Assembly (NCBI GenBank): GCA_003243445.1
Contig: QFQQ01000049.1
Span: 1-62,679 of the forward strand
DNA length: 62,679 bases
Direction: 5' to 3'
From: Citrobacter freundii
GTDB taxonomy: Bacteria > Bacteroidota > Bacteroidia > Chitinophagales > Chitinophagaceae
The stretch's first letter is position 1, and each line of letters starts with the position of its first letter. Position numbers and translations under genes: made by a program. The notes beneath the pieces were generated by a model that saw nothing but the letters and a program-made list of their open reading frames with translations, ran no database searches and was not told the DNA's origin. Below are positions 52,173-61,539 of the stretch, piece by piece.

Positions 52173-54848
52173 TCACCGGATCAACGTCACCGTCCCCTTC
52201 TGAAACACTTTCTCCTTCGTATCCTTATGCACATACTCCAGCATCCATACGTAAGTGCCGGTAGCCTGCGGGATGCCGTTGATGGAGCCATCCCAGCGTT
52301 TGGTCCATTCGGTGGAGTGGAAGACGAGCTGGCCCCAGCGGTTATAGACGCGGAAATTGAGCTGGTCGGCTTTGAAGGCATTGAGCGGATAGAAGTAATC
52401 GTTCTTGCCATCATTGTTCGGGGTGAAAGCAGATGGAACACCGATCACGCAGCTGCCGAGTATTTTGATCTGCTCCGCGCGTGAGGTCTCGCAACCATTA
52501 TTATTACTTGCTCTTAGTACGATCGTGTAATACTGATCAACGCCTGTTAACGGATAAGTGATCACCGGTGGCGTTTGCAAACTGCTCGGAGCGGCAATCG
52601 CACCAAAGCTCCAGTTCCAGTTGTCAATAGGACCTTCGCTCTTATTGATGATCTCGATCTTGTCGCCGGGACAGGCCATATCCGGGATATCAAAAGCAGC
52701 CGTGATCTTATTGGCAAAATTCAATGGCTGCGTGTAGGTGTCTGTACAAACACCATTGGAAACAGTCAATTGTATTTCATTCTGACTTTGTGCAGAAAAC
52801 GTTCTGATCAATGATTGCTGATTGCCCGCCGCAGTGCCATTCACTACCCAGTTCCAGCTGGTCACTCCATGTGCGCCATCATGCGTGAATGTTGCTTCAT
52901 TTTGCAAACAATCATAGGAGACAGATACCTGGAATTCTGCGGAGACAGTATCCGTAGCGGAAAAGCCAGTGATCGCGCCGGCAGGTGTAGGACGATAACA
53001 TTCGCTTAGCAAGGTATTGCCATCTGTCCCGGTAATCAGTTCCACATTATAATTTCCGCCCGTAACAATGGCAGATGAAAGCTGCAGCGTAATGATCTGC
53101 GTTAAGCCACTTGCATTGCAATTCCCCGTTGCTCCTGTGATGGTAACAGGCCCGGGGCCGGTCAAACGGAAATCAGTTCCATCTGCTGCAATGGAAGAAC
53201 ATTGTATCGATGCGGGTAAAGTAAGTGTCAACGTAGTGGGTGAACAACCGGGCGTAGTGATGAGGCCCATTGCCGTAAATGGTGCGTCGGGTATGTCAAA
53301 GCCCGCCGTTTGCCCCGCAGGCACGGCTCTGCTGCAATCGCCGATCAGGGTATTGCCGTCAGTTCCGCTGACGATTCGCAGTTGGTATGTTCCTGTTACC
53401 GCGAGTGGTGCAGATAATTGAATAGAGATCGATGAGGATTGGCCATTTGCATCGCAGGTGGCGCTTGCGCCGGTAACTGAAACGGTGGTTGGGCCGGTGA
53501 TCACAAAATCACTTCCATCCCCGGCAATGGTGCTGCAGAATATCTTATCAGGAAGATTAAGCGTGATCACAGATGGCGAACAGGCTGGTGCGGGAACTGT
53601 CCCCATTGCCAACGGTGTCTGCGGTGTGATCACAAATGCGGCACTCTGCCCGGCATTCACCTGCCTATTGCAATTACCCGATAAGGTGTTGCCGTCTGAA
53701 CCCTGTTGCATTACCACCTGGTAATTTCCCGGCGTAATTATAGGTCCGGATGTTTGTATCGTGATGGCTGTTGTGAAACCACCAGCATTACAGGTGGCAG
53801 TTGCGCCGGTAACGGTTACAGTGCCTGGGCCTGTGATCGCAAAATCGCTTCCGTTGCCTGCGATCGAACTGCATTTTATGGGATCAGTGAAATTCAATAC
53901 AAGCGAACCCGGTGTACATGCCGGTGGCGTGATCGTTCCCATCGGTATGGCCGGCTGTGGTAATACGGCGACGGTAGTAGTGCTGCCGGCTGATATTTGT
54001 GTGTTGCAGTTATCAGCAATGGTGTTTCCGTCTGAACCTGTTTTCAGCGTGATCGTGTAATTGCCCGGGGGGAGCGGTGCGGATAGTGTGAGGCGTACAG
54101 AGTCAAAATCAAAACTGGAAGAGCAGTTTACACCGGCTGCTGAAACGATCGTGCCGGAAGGAGAGATGGTGAAATCGCTCCCATTCGCGGCAACTGTATT
54201 ACAGCGCATTTTTTTATTGAAACCAATGGTGATCTCCGTTGCACCGCAATCGATCTTTGCGCCGGCAATGGCTGGCTGCACGGGGTCTGCGATCACTGCA
54301 GTACCGCCTGTAAACTTCAGGTCATAACCTTTTTGGGATGCACTGAAATTACTGACCAGCAATAAGTACTCATGTCCAGCGATCAACGTGGGCATACCAC
54401 TGAAAGTTGGAAAGGCTGTTCCTGCACATTGCGCCAGGCCAGAGGCCGTAGCACTGGTACCGGTGGTGCCGGTATTACCTGACCAGTTGCAAACCACGAA
54501 AAGCGAAGCATCTACGTAAATATCATCTGGATTCCTGCCGGTGATGTCGAACACCTGCCAGTCGTAATCATCGTTCGACTGTTGAGGAGTAATGGTAAAA
54601 CCCAGCGTTCCCGCAGTAAAACAGGTAAAGCGATAATAAAACGGGTTCACATCCGCAATCCCTCCCGTACAAGGTCCCGGAATGCTGCGACCTCCACAGG
54701 TCGGCACATTTGTCTGGGAGAAAGTGCTGGTCCCACAAACAGGAAAGGCGGTCTGCGGAGTTTGTCCCAGGGTGGTACAGGCCACTTGCAGCCAGGCGCG
54801 GGCAGGGGAGATAAGCAGGAAAAAGAAAAACAGGTATCTAAGTCTCAT
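52173..54848 (-). CDS. T9SS type-B (gliding-motility-associated C-terminal) surface protein, four Ig-like repeats
   Basis: An 891-residue exported protein. A signal peptide is followed by CTTLGQTPQTAFPVCGTSTFSQ and a ~150-residue N-terminal domain (YRFTCFTAGTLGFTITP). Four ~105-residue Ig-like repeats follow, each with CSSIAGDGSDF-type and ITGPGTVTVTGATATC-type motifs. Then come PKD-like domains (FDIPDMACPGDKIEIINKSEG) and the type-B sorting domain (PSAFTPNNDGKNDYFYPL, FRVYNRWGQLVFHS, GTYVWMLEY, GTVTLIR). Probable long surface adhesin. Paralogue of the next gene. Its 3' end was copied into the intergenic duplication. Confidence 0.88.
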   Translation of the reverse strand: MRLRYLFFFFLLISPARAWLQVACTTLGQTPQTAFPVCGTSTFSQTNVPTCGGRSIPGPCTGGIADVNPFYYRFTCFTAGTLGFTITPQQSNDDYDWQVFDITGRNPDDIYVDASLFVVCNWSGNTGTTGTSATASGLAQCAGTAFPTFSGMPTLIAGHEYLLLVSNFSASQKGYDLKFTGGTAVIADPVQPAIAGAKIDCGATEITIGFNKKMRCNTVAANGSDFTISPSGTIVSAAGVNCSSSFDFDSVRLTLSAPLPPGNYTITLKTGSDGNTIADNCNTQISAGSTTTVAVLPQPAIPMGTITPPACTPGSLVLNFTDPIKCSSIAGNGSDFAITGPGTVTVTGATATCNAGGFTTAITIQTSGPIITPGNYQVVMQQGSDGNTLSGNCNRQVNAGQSAAFVITPQTPLAMGTVPAPACSPSVITLNLPDKIFCSTIAGDGSDFVITGPTTVSVTGASATCDANGQSSSISIQLSAPLAVTGTYQLRIVSGTDGNTLIGDCSRAVPAGQTAGFDIPDAPFTAMGLITTPGCSPTTLTLTLPASIQCSSIAADGTDFRLTGPGPVTITGATGNCNASGLTQIITLQLSSAIVTGGNYNVELITGTDGNTLLSECYRPTPAGAITGFSATDTVSAEFQVSVSYDCLQNEATFTHDGAHGVTSWNWVVNGTAAGNQQSLIRTFSAQSQNEIQLTVSNGVCTDTYTQPLNFANKITAAFDIPDMACPGDKIEIINKSEGPIDNWNWSFGAIAAPSSLQTPPVITYPLTGVDQYYTIVLRASNNNGCETSRAEQIKILGSCVIGVPSAFTPNNDGKNDYFYPLNAFKADQLNFRVYNRWGQLVFHSTEWTKRWDGSINGIPQATGTYVWMLEYVHKDTKEKVFQKGTVTLIR

Positions 54849-55052
54849 AACGCAGTACAGAGTTACAGGTGTGAATTCGATACGCGGATTTTAATATTCG
54901 TGTTTTCGGAAAATTGATTTAAAGATATTCAATCCCGCAGGACTGGTTATTAGAATTCGCTAAATAGAAAAACCATGCACCGCTGACCTTTCAAGAGCAA
55001 TGGGCCTCTCCAACCGATCAAATGCTAATTCGCGAACATTCGCGCTCATTCG

Positions 55053-57080
55053 CTACCTGATTAGCGTCGTGGTCCCCTTTTGAAAAACCTTCTGCTTCGT
55101 GTCCCTGTGCGTATACTCCAGCATCCACACATACACTCCGGTACCCTGCTCAACACCATTTAGTTTGCCGTCCCATTTGCGCGTCCAGTCTTTTGAATGG
55201 AAGACAAGCTGTCCCCAGCGATTGAATACCTTGAAATCGAGGTTTTCTGCCTTGATGGCGTTGTTCGGATAAAGGAAATCATTCAATCCATCATTGTTTG
55301 GAGTGAAGGCAGATGGCACGGCGATGAAACAATTGTTCAGGACTTTTAGTGGTTGAACGGTACTGTCGCTGCAATTCAGGGTATTGTTCCTGGCTACGAC
55401 TTTGATCGCGTAAACCGTTTCAATATTTGTCATCGGGAATTTCAGCGGCGTCGGATCCTTTACCTGGCTGGTGGCGATATTGCCAAATGACCAGTTCCAT
55501 TGATCCACCAGGCCGGTCGATGTGTTTTGGATTTCCAATAGATCTTCAGGGCAGATGACCGGGGGCATAGTAAAACTCGTTTTCACTTCATTATCCATCG
55601 TGATCGTTTGAGAAGAAGTGTCGCTGCACACGCCATTCGTTACGATCAACCGGACTGTATTAGTGCTTGAAGCCGGGAATTTGATCGTATGATTTTGTGT
55701 AGTAACGCTGGAGATGGCATTGAAATTCCAGTTCCAGGATGTGATATTGTGTGCACCATCGTGCGAAAACGTAAGCGTGTTCTCCCGGCAACCCAACTGC
55801 GTGGTGTAAGTAAAATCAGCAGACACCGTATCTGTAGCAGTAAACGTTCTGGTGTGTGTAGGCGATGGCAGACCGCATTCATCGGTGATGGTACCGCCGT
55901 CATTACCCGTTTTTAATAATACCGTATAAGTTCCTCCGGTACCGATCGGGCTGGCCAGCTGCAGATTTACTACATAGCTTTTACCGTTTACGCAATCACC
56001 CGAGGCGCCAACGACGGTTACGGCAGTAGGACCTGTAACAGAGAAATCGCTTCCATCTGCGGCTATTGTGCTGCAATCGATGCGTTTCGGGAAATAGACT
56101 TTCAATTGGTTGGGCGCACAACCAACCGTTCCGATGCTATCCGCGAAAATGGGGATGGGAGGATCATAACGGAAAGAAACGCTTTCTGCATCAGGGATCG
56201 CCTGGCCGCATACATCGAGCAGCGTATTTCCGTCACTGCCGTTATGGATCACGAGTTGATGATCTCCAGGAGGAAGCGGATTATTAAGCGTGATCACAAG
56301 TGTATCAAACACAAAACCTGTCCCGCATTGTGGAGATGTAACGGAAGCGATGGTCACGCCGGGCGTACCAATACTGAATTCGGAACCTGTCCCCGTGCTG
56401 CCGCTGAGAGAATTGCAGCGGAGCTTTTTATTCAGCACAACGGTCAGCGTTTTGCCGTCACAATCCGGGATGACTTTACCCAGGTGTGGTTCTGTCGGGT
56501 CAGTGATCACAGCTGTGCCACCGCCAAATGAAAGTGAGTAACCGCTTTGTGAATTTGTATAGTGGCTCACGAGTAGCAGATATTCGTGGCCTGCGATCAG
56601 GTTCGGCATTTGTGCGAATGTGTTGGCATTTGCTGTAGGGTCGGAAGCGCACTGGATAAAACTCACGCCTGTATTGGATGCACCCGTAGTGCCCGAAGAG
56701 CCTGACCAGTTACCGGCAACCACGATGTTCTTATTGGTGTACACTTCATCAGGATTGAGACCGGTAATATCATACAGTTGCCAGTCATAGTCGTCCGATA
56801 AGTTCGTTGGAGTGATCACAAACCCGAGTGTTCCGGTATTAAAGCAGGTAAACTTGTACCAGAATGGATTTCTGTTCTCATAGGCTGCACCATCTACGCA
56901 ATTCGGTACATACAGCGAATGTGATGAGCAGAGCGGAACGTCCGTCTGCTGAAACACTGTAGTTCCGCATACAGGAAACGCCGTCGACGGATTCTGCCCC
57001 AGTGCGGTACATTGGGATTTACCAGATTGAGAAATCAGCGCGAGAAGTAAAGAGAGAAAAAATATCCGTGCAGTTTTCAT
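55053..57080 (-). CDS. T9SS type-B surface protein, two Ig-like repeats (paralogue)
   Basis: A 675-residue exported protein with the same layout as its 891-residue neighbour: signal peptide, CTALGQNPSTAFPVCGTTVFQQ, N-terminal domain (YKFTCFNTGTLGFVITPTNLSDDYDWQLYDITG), but only two Ig-like repeats (CNSLSG.., CSTIAADGSDF), then PKD-like domains and the type-B tail ending KVFQKGTTTLIR. The two genes are tandem on the minus strand 204 bp apart, so they arose by duplication and differ by gain or loss of two repeats. Confidence 0.88.
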   Translation of the reverse strand: MKTARIFFLSLLLALISQSGKSQCTALGQNPSTAFPVCGTTVFQQTDVPLCSSHSLYVPNCVDGAAYENRNPFWYKFTCFNTGTLGFVITPTNLSDDYDWQLYDITGLNPDEVYTNKNIVVAGNWSGSSGTTGASNTGVSFIQCASDPTANANTFAQMPNLIAGHEYLLLVSHYTNSQSGYSLSFGGGTAVITDPTEPHLGKVIPDCDGKTLTVVLNKKLRCNSLSGSTGTGSEFSIGTPGVTIASVTSPQCGTGFVFDTLVITLNNPLPPGDHQLVIHNGSDGNTLLDVCGQAIPDAESVSFRYDPPIPIFADSIGTVGCAPNQLKVYFPKRIDCSTIAADGSDFSVTGPTAVTVVGASGDCVNGKSYVVNLQLASPIGTGGTYTVLLKTGNDGGTITDECGLPSPTHTRTFTATDTVSADFTYTTQLGCRENTLTFSHDGAHNITSWNWNFNAISSVTTQNHTIKFPASSTNTVRLIVTNGVCSDTSSQTITMDNEVKTSFTMPPVICPEDLLEIQNTSTGLVDQWNWSFGNIATSQVKDPTPLKFPMTNIETVYAIKVVARNNTLNCSDSTVQPLKVLNNCFIAVPSAFTPNNDGLNDFLYPNNAIKAENLDFKVFNRWGQLVFHSKDWTRKWDGKLNGVEQGTGVYVWMLEYTHRDTKQKVFQKGTTTLIR

Positions 57081-57102
57081 GTATCATTTTGGTGTTTAAC
57101 GG

Positions 57103-57188
57103 GATCGATGTTCGATGTTTGATGGTCGATGTTCGAAAACAGTTTGTGAGTCGAAGTCGATCATCGGACATCGGACATCGATCATCGA
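57103..57188. repeat. Inverted heptad repeat, GATGnTC family
   Basis: Arms 57103-57136 and 57157-57188 are imperfect reverse complements with only a 20-nt spacer, between dprA and the T9SS gene. Confidence 0.87.
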
Positions 57189-57202
57189 GCGACTTTGTAA
57201 TC

Positions 57203-58306
57203 TCACAATAACGAATACCTCTTCCCCGGTTTCGCAAAAATAACGTTTTGCAGCTCCATGTTTAGTATGGCGGCGGCTACAGAACTGTTGCTTAATCCGC
57301 TTTTCAGGTTGATCTCATCGATATGAACGGCTTCCCGGCCACGGAGAAGATCGATAAGGACCTGTTCTTCAGCGGTTAGTTCAATAAAGATCTCGCGTTG
57401 CGATTTTCGGGGAAGCCTGGGTGTTTCGCCCCAGTTCATACTTTCCATCAGCTCTGCCGCACTGCCGATGAGACAGGCTTTATTACTGCGGATCAGGTGA
57501 TTGCAACCCATGCTGGTGGGATCAGTGGTTTTCCCCGGAAGAGCAAATACATCCCGGTTATAGCCATTTGCCAGCTCCGCAGTGATCATACTGCCGCCTT
57601 TGACACCCGTTTCTATCACGATCGTTGCATCGCTCATGCCCGCAACAAGCCGGTTCCTCGACGGAAACTGATACCTGTCAGGATCTGTCTTGCTTCTGAA
57701 TTCCGTCACCAGCCCGCCGCCCATCCTGATCATTTCGCGCGCCAGCTCCGCATGTTTTTCGGGGTAGATCTGATCCAGCCCATGCGCAAGTACTCCCACG
57801 GTCGGCAGACTGTTTTGCAGTGCTGCCCGGTGAGCAATAGCGTCGATGCCGCTGGCCAGCCCGCTGACCACAAGTACGCCCAGCGAAGCGAGATCAGCTA
57901 CCAGTTGCTCCGTTACAAAACGGCCATATTCCGAATTCGTCCTTGTGCCCACGATCGCGATGATCTTCGAATTGTTCAGATCAGCGGTCCCCTTGTAATA
58001 AAGGAGCGTGGGAGAATCATAACAGTTCAGCAGCCGCTGCGGATAGACCTTGTCAGTGAACGGTATCGGCTGTATGCCATACCGCTGTATAAATACCATT
58101 TCCTTTTCCGCTGCGTCAAAATCCCGGAACGACCGGATGGCGGCAGCCTTTGCCTGCCCGATGTTTTCAATTTTGCATAATGTCTCCAACGGCGCAGTAA
58201 AAACCGCGCGTGCGGACCCGAACCGGTTGACAAGCGTTTTAGCCTGAACAGGTCCGATGTTCGAGACCATGGTGAGGGCGATATGGTATAGAAGTTCGGT
58301 GTCCAT
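57203..58306 (-). CDS. dprA: DNA-processing protein DprA
   Basis: Loads RecA on incoming single-stranded DNA during transformation. The 367-residue protein has an N-terminal helical HhH-like region, the Rossmann-fold DNA-binding domain (GTRTNSEYGRFVTEQL, VVSGLASGIDAIAHRAAL, FPSRNRLVAGMSDATIVIETGVKGGSMITA) and a C-terminal winged helix (VHIDEINLKSGLSNSSVAAAILNMELQNVI). A broken copy of its middle third lies at 61009-61330. Confidence 0.95.
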   Translation of the reverse strand: MDTELLYHIALTMVSNIGPVQAKTLVNRFGSARAVFTAPLETLCKIENIGQAKAAAIRSFRDFDAAEKEMVFIQRYGIQPIPFTDKVYPQRLLNCYDSPTLLYYKGTADLNNSKIIAIVGTRTNSEYGRFVTEQLVADLASLGVLVVSGLASGIDAIAHRAALQNSLPTVGVLAHGLDQIYPEKHAELAREMIRMGGGLVTEFRSKTDPDRYQFPSRNRLVAGMSDATIVIETGVKGGSMITAELANGYNRDVFALPGKTTDPTSMGCNHLIRSNKACLIGSAAELMESMNWGETPRLPRKSQREIFIELTAEEQVLIDLLRGREAVHIDEINLKSGLSNSSVAAAILNMELQNVIFAKPGKRYSLL

Positions 58307-58539
58307 TATTTTTTAAAAGTAGTGGATGATGAGTTCCGGGAAGGTGTTGGAGGAGATGTATTTTCATCGGGAACGAGTGTTTTTTTCTGGAAGAATGGTG
58401 GTTTAATAGTACCATCTGTGATGTTTTAAACGGCACAAATTTTAATTACCTGGCCTCAAAAACATTATAAACCGATAAGTTTAAAGCAATAAAGAAAGCG
58501 TCAGAAGGGTACGGATTGTCAGATTTCTATTAAGGACGG

Positions 58540-58851
58540 TTACGGGATTTTACATTCAATCGGTAATATCCCAGATTTAATACGTTCAAATAGTATAGAA
58601 TCTTCAATTTTTGCTGTGTTTTGATAAAATAGCCTGCTTGATACAACCTTTTCGAATTTGAACAAACATTGGCCAATCTCGTCTCTTTTCTTAACAACGT
58701 AAGATGAATCATTACTGAAACCTTCAGTTAAATTATATAGTTCGCTGACCCAAGCATTCTCAAAATCCTGTGTTTCTTTGTACAGGTCTTTTATTTTTTT
58801 TAAGTACGGATTCAGTAATTGTTCGATAATTCTTTTGTGGAGATTTCTCAT
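58540..58851 (-). CDS. Hypothetical small protein of the AT-rich patch
   Basis: A 103-residue protein that I do not recognise. It is helical and charged (KRIIEQLLNPYLKKIKDLYKETQDFENAW) with no signal or membrane segment; AT-rich codon use sets it apart from dprA. It is the last of three minus-strand genes 21 bp after the next one, suggesting a common transcript. A short motif GGATTGTCAGATTTCT lies just after its stop and recurs at 59673. Confidence 0.55.
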   Translation of the reverse strand: MRNLHKRIIEQLLNPYLKKIKDLYKETQDFENAWVSELYNLTEGFSNDSSYVVKKRDEIGQCLFKFEKVVSSRLFYQNTAKIEDSILFERIKSGILPIECKIP

Positions 58852-58872
58852 ATATTCTGTTGTGTACAGCTG

Positions 58873-59562
58873 CTATAGAATCGGATTGGCTATAGAGTTA
58901 GTTATTATCGCAACGGCTTCTACTGTAGAGGGGGTGGTAAAATAGTCTAAGAAGTCAGCAAGTCCCTGAATTTCTTTTGCTTCATTTAAGGAGTCGGTCA
59001 GTAATTTATTTTTTATATTTTGTGCTAGATCTTCCGCGCCTATTTCTAGGTTTATTTTATTTATTCTTTTTACAGAATCCAGCATCGCTAATGTTTCTCT
59101 CAATTTAGGGTTTATCGTATCCAAGTAATTATCTTTATTTTCCTTAGCGTATTGATTTGAAATGTTGCCAGTAACTTTAATTGTGTCACTGTTGTCTTTT
59201 ACGTAATTGATAGTACTGGTTAACTTCTTTGAGTCATGTGCTTTATCGAATTCACTGTATGTACTAAATCCGAAAAATAACACTGCAAGTACACACAAAA
59301 TTCGAGTTATATTCCGCTTGATATTGGTTGTGGCTGATCCCCAATTGTCAATAAGTCCAATTAGTGAAACCAGCATCCCTAATAATAATAGGGTAGTCGC
59401 AACCCAAATATCTGAAAACTCAACTTTCGGAAATAGGATGTATTTCAACGCGCAGATATAAATTCCAATTGCTATAATTGAAAAGAAAAGCGTGTCTTTT
59501 GCTATTCTGAACGGTTGATTTGGGGAAGGTGTCGGAGTTGAATTTTGAATGTTCGGGTTCAC
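58873..59562 (-). CDS. Hypothetical membrane protein (three N-terminal helices)
   Basis: A 229-residue protein of unknown function. Three membrane helices (~26-44, ~55-77, ~85-103; ITRILCVLAVLFFGFSTY is the third) are followed by a ~125-residue hydrophilic domain rich in Asn, Lys, Asp and Thr with a helical stretch (LRETLAMLDSVKRINKINLEIG). The plan resembles the neighbour at 59824 (three helices then a coiled-coil domain). AT-rich composition unlike the surrounding core genes suggests transfer. Confidence 0.65.
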   Translation of the reverse strand: MNPNIQNSTPTPSPNQPFRIAKDTLFFSIIAIGIYICALKYILFPKVEFSDIWVATTLLLLGMLVSLIGLIDNWGSATTNIKRNITRILCVLAVLFFGFSTYSEFDKAHDSKKLTSTINYVKDNSDTIKVTGNISNQYAKENKDNYLDTINPKLRETLAMLDSVKRINKINLEIGAEDLAQNIKNKLLTDSLNEAKEIQGLADFLDYFTTPSTVEAVAIITNSIANPIL

Positions 59563-59823
59563 GTGTTGAGGTATTGTCTAATGAAAAAGTAATTTTCGAG
59601 TCCTAGTCAGTTTTTACGTTTTATATATTAATGTGTTGGTTTCAGGGTTGTGTTTGAGCGTAGAGAGGGATGCGGATTGCCAGATTTCTTATAGAAATTA
59701 ACCGAAATTATTATTCATTTGTTTGGATATGTAAGGGTGGGTTGTTAGAAACAATACAACATTTAAGCCTTTAATGTACTTTATACTAATCATATAACTT
59801 TCGAGTGTTCTGAAATATTTGTC
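59563..59823. other. AT-rich gap within the accessory patch
   Basis: No gene. Contains the motif GGATTGCCAGATTTCT (59673-59688), nearly identical to that after the gene at 58540, suggesting a partly duplicated gene-end cassette. Confidence 0.5.
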
Positions 59824-60855
59824 CTAGAATACTAACTCAGGATTATAATCTGGACTGTATGGAACTTTTTTTCTCAGTTTTCTCCGCAGGACGGGTGTCT
59901 CAAGAGGTACGTCAGGCTGTATCTTGCTATACACTTCGATAGCATTCCCGATCTGCGTTAGGCATTCTTCAATTTTTTTCATGGTTCCGTCAATATATGA
60001 GTTTATATCTAGCTCTGTTGCCTCTTTGTAATTTTCATCCAAATCTCTCTGTATTCTTGCCCAGCAATTTAGGAATTGATTGAATGGAACCATCAACGTA
60101 GGATTTTCTTTCAAGAAAGGATTCTGTAGCTGAGTGGTAACTATATTTTTTACGCTCATTAAATATCGGCTTGTATAAATATGCCAGTCATTTGGTTTAG
60201 GTTTCAGATTATACACAGTTTTCGCATCAATCGGAGCTTGGTTAAAGTATTCAAACATTGCGATAATCTCAGAAATCTTTTTTTCTTTAGATATTGAATC
60301 GTTACTTTCTAAGATAGAGTTATAAAGTGAGCTTCTTGTTTCGATTTCTTTCATTAAATCTTTCGTAGCTGTTACCTGTGGATTGATTTTAGCTGAAATT
60401 TTCCTTACAGAGTCCCTGGTTTCCGAACCTAGGTCATTCATTTTGGAGAATTCGCTTTTAAGGTAATTTTGCAGCTTTTTGTTTTCATTCGATAAAGAAT
60501 CTTTTTCTGATTTTAGATTTTTAGCTGAAAAGTTCGAATTACTCTTTGTCGCAGATGCTATGAGAAGCCCGGCTAATAGTGGAAGTACAACGCTATAATA
60601 ATCCGTCTTTGTTTTTTTTTCTTTGAACACATTTTCTGCCTTTATGTAACTAAAAAATGCTGGGAATAATAGCGGAATTGAGAAAACTGCAATATCTGCG
60701 GGCGTAATATTAGAATATAGAAAATATAGAACAACAAGGAAAATCGCCACCGACGATGACGCATAAAGCCTGATAATTTTTAGCTGTTTAGAATTACTGT
60801 GCTTGTTGCGATGGCGAAATCTATTGGACAAACCTGGAGTTGTGTTTGGACGCAT
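59824..60855 (-). CDS. Hypothetical membrane protein with coiled coil
   Basis: A 343-residue protein of unknown function. Basic N-terminus, three membrane helices (~26-48, ~52-70, ~88-103), then a coiled coil (LKSEKDSLSNENKKLQNYL) and a ~220-residue helical cytoplasmic or periplasmic domain ending in a basic KLRKKVPYSPDY tail. Strongly AT-rich. Same layout as the gene at 58873. No toxin, nuclease or ATPase motif is visible, so a defence role cannot be argued from sequence. Confidence 0.65.
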   Translation of the reverse strand: MRPNTTPGLSNRFRHRNKHSNSKQLKIIRLYASSSVAIFLVVLYFLYSNITPADIAVFSIPLLFPAFFSYIKAENVFKEKKTKTDYYSVVLPLLAGLLIASATKSNSNFSAKNLKSEKDSLSNENKKLQNYLKSEFSKMNDLGSETRDSVRKISAKINPQVTATKDLMKEIETRSSLYNSILESNDSISKEKKISEIIAMFEYFNQAPIDAKTVYNLKPKPNDWHIYTSRYLMSVKNIVTTQLQNPFLKENPTLMVPFNQFLNCWARIQRDLDENYKEATELDINSYIDGTMKKIEECLTQIGNAIEVYSKIQPDVPLETPVLRRKLRKKVPYSPDYNPELVF

Positions 60856-61008
60856 ATAAAGAATAGAATAAGGTGGATTACTAAGATATGATTTTGACTA
60901 CTGCATTATCAAGCTTCTATTCCCCAACGTGTGCAAAAGTTGACTCCTCAATGTTACGTTGTCCTATGTGTTTAAAATCAATTATCTATAATTTCGCCTT
61001 TCAGATAA
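60856..61008. other. Gap between the patch and the dprA remnant
   Basis: No gene or strong structure seen; presumably holds the promoter of the gene at 59824. Confidence 0.4.
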
Positions 61009-61330
61009 CTGTTTCTATCACAATCGCTGCATTGCTCATGCCCGCAACAAGCCGGTTCCTTGCAGGAAACTGACACCTGTCAGAATCTGTCTTACTTCTG
61101 AATTCCGTCACCAGCCCGCAGCCCATTCTGATCATTTCGCGTACCAGCTCCGCGTGTTTTTACGGGTAAACCAGATCCAGCCCTAGCGCAAGTACTCCGA
61201 CAGTCAGCAGGTTATTTTGCATTACAGTCCAGTGGACAATAACAGCGATTCCGTCGGCAAGTCCTCTGACGACAAATACGTACAACGAAGCAAGATCAAC
61301 CACCCGGTTGTTCCGTTAAAGTCAGCCATA
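61009..61330 (-). pseudogene. Truncated, decayed copy of the dprA middle region
   Basis: About 320 bp aligns with 57607-57930 of dprA in the same orientation, covering codons ~126-233 (Rossmann-fold core). Many substitutions, small indels and stop codons (a TGA in the GGAAACTGACACCTGTC region and others) make it non-coding. Both ends are missing. Confidence 0.88.
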
Positions 61331-61411
61331 TCATATAATAAGCCGGCTGGTGCCGCCTCTGCCGCAAGCTTGTTCTATCGGCCATTTTTCATTTATTTTC
61401 CTTTCATCCTC

Positions 61412-61467
61412 CATTCATGCTCCATTGATCTTCTATTTTACAATGAAAGATCAATGGAGCATGAATG
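61412..61467. repeat. Perfect 21-bp hairpin
   Basis: 61412-61432 and 61447-61467 are exact reverse complements around a 14-nt loop. The arm is itself a degenerate repeat (CTCCATTCATG, CTCCATTGATC). It lies 73 bp upstream of the NTase-like gene. Confidence 0.92.
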
Positions 61468-61539
61468 TGAAATTATTGGAGTATTAATGGATTTTAACCG
61501 GACAATATTTGGTTGTAAATTGGATGAAACCTTATAACT

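Noticed and set aside
57398..58180. 260-codon plus-strand frame opposite dprA
   Set aside because: No recognisable domain and fully inside dprA, whose motifs are clear on the other strand.
58540..60855. Phage-defence system
   Set aside because: No nuclease, toxin, NTPase or sensor motif could be found in the three proteins; location alone is not enough.
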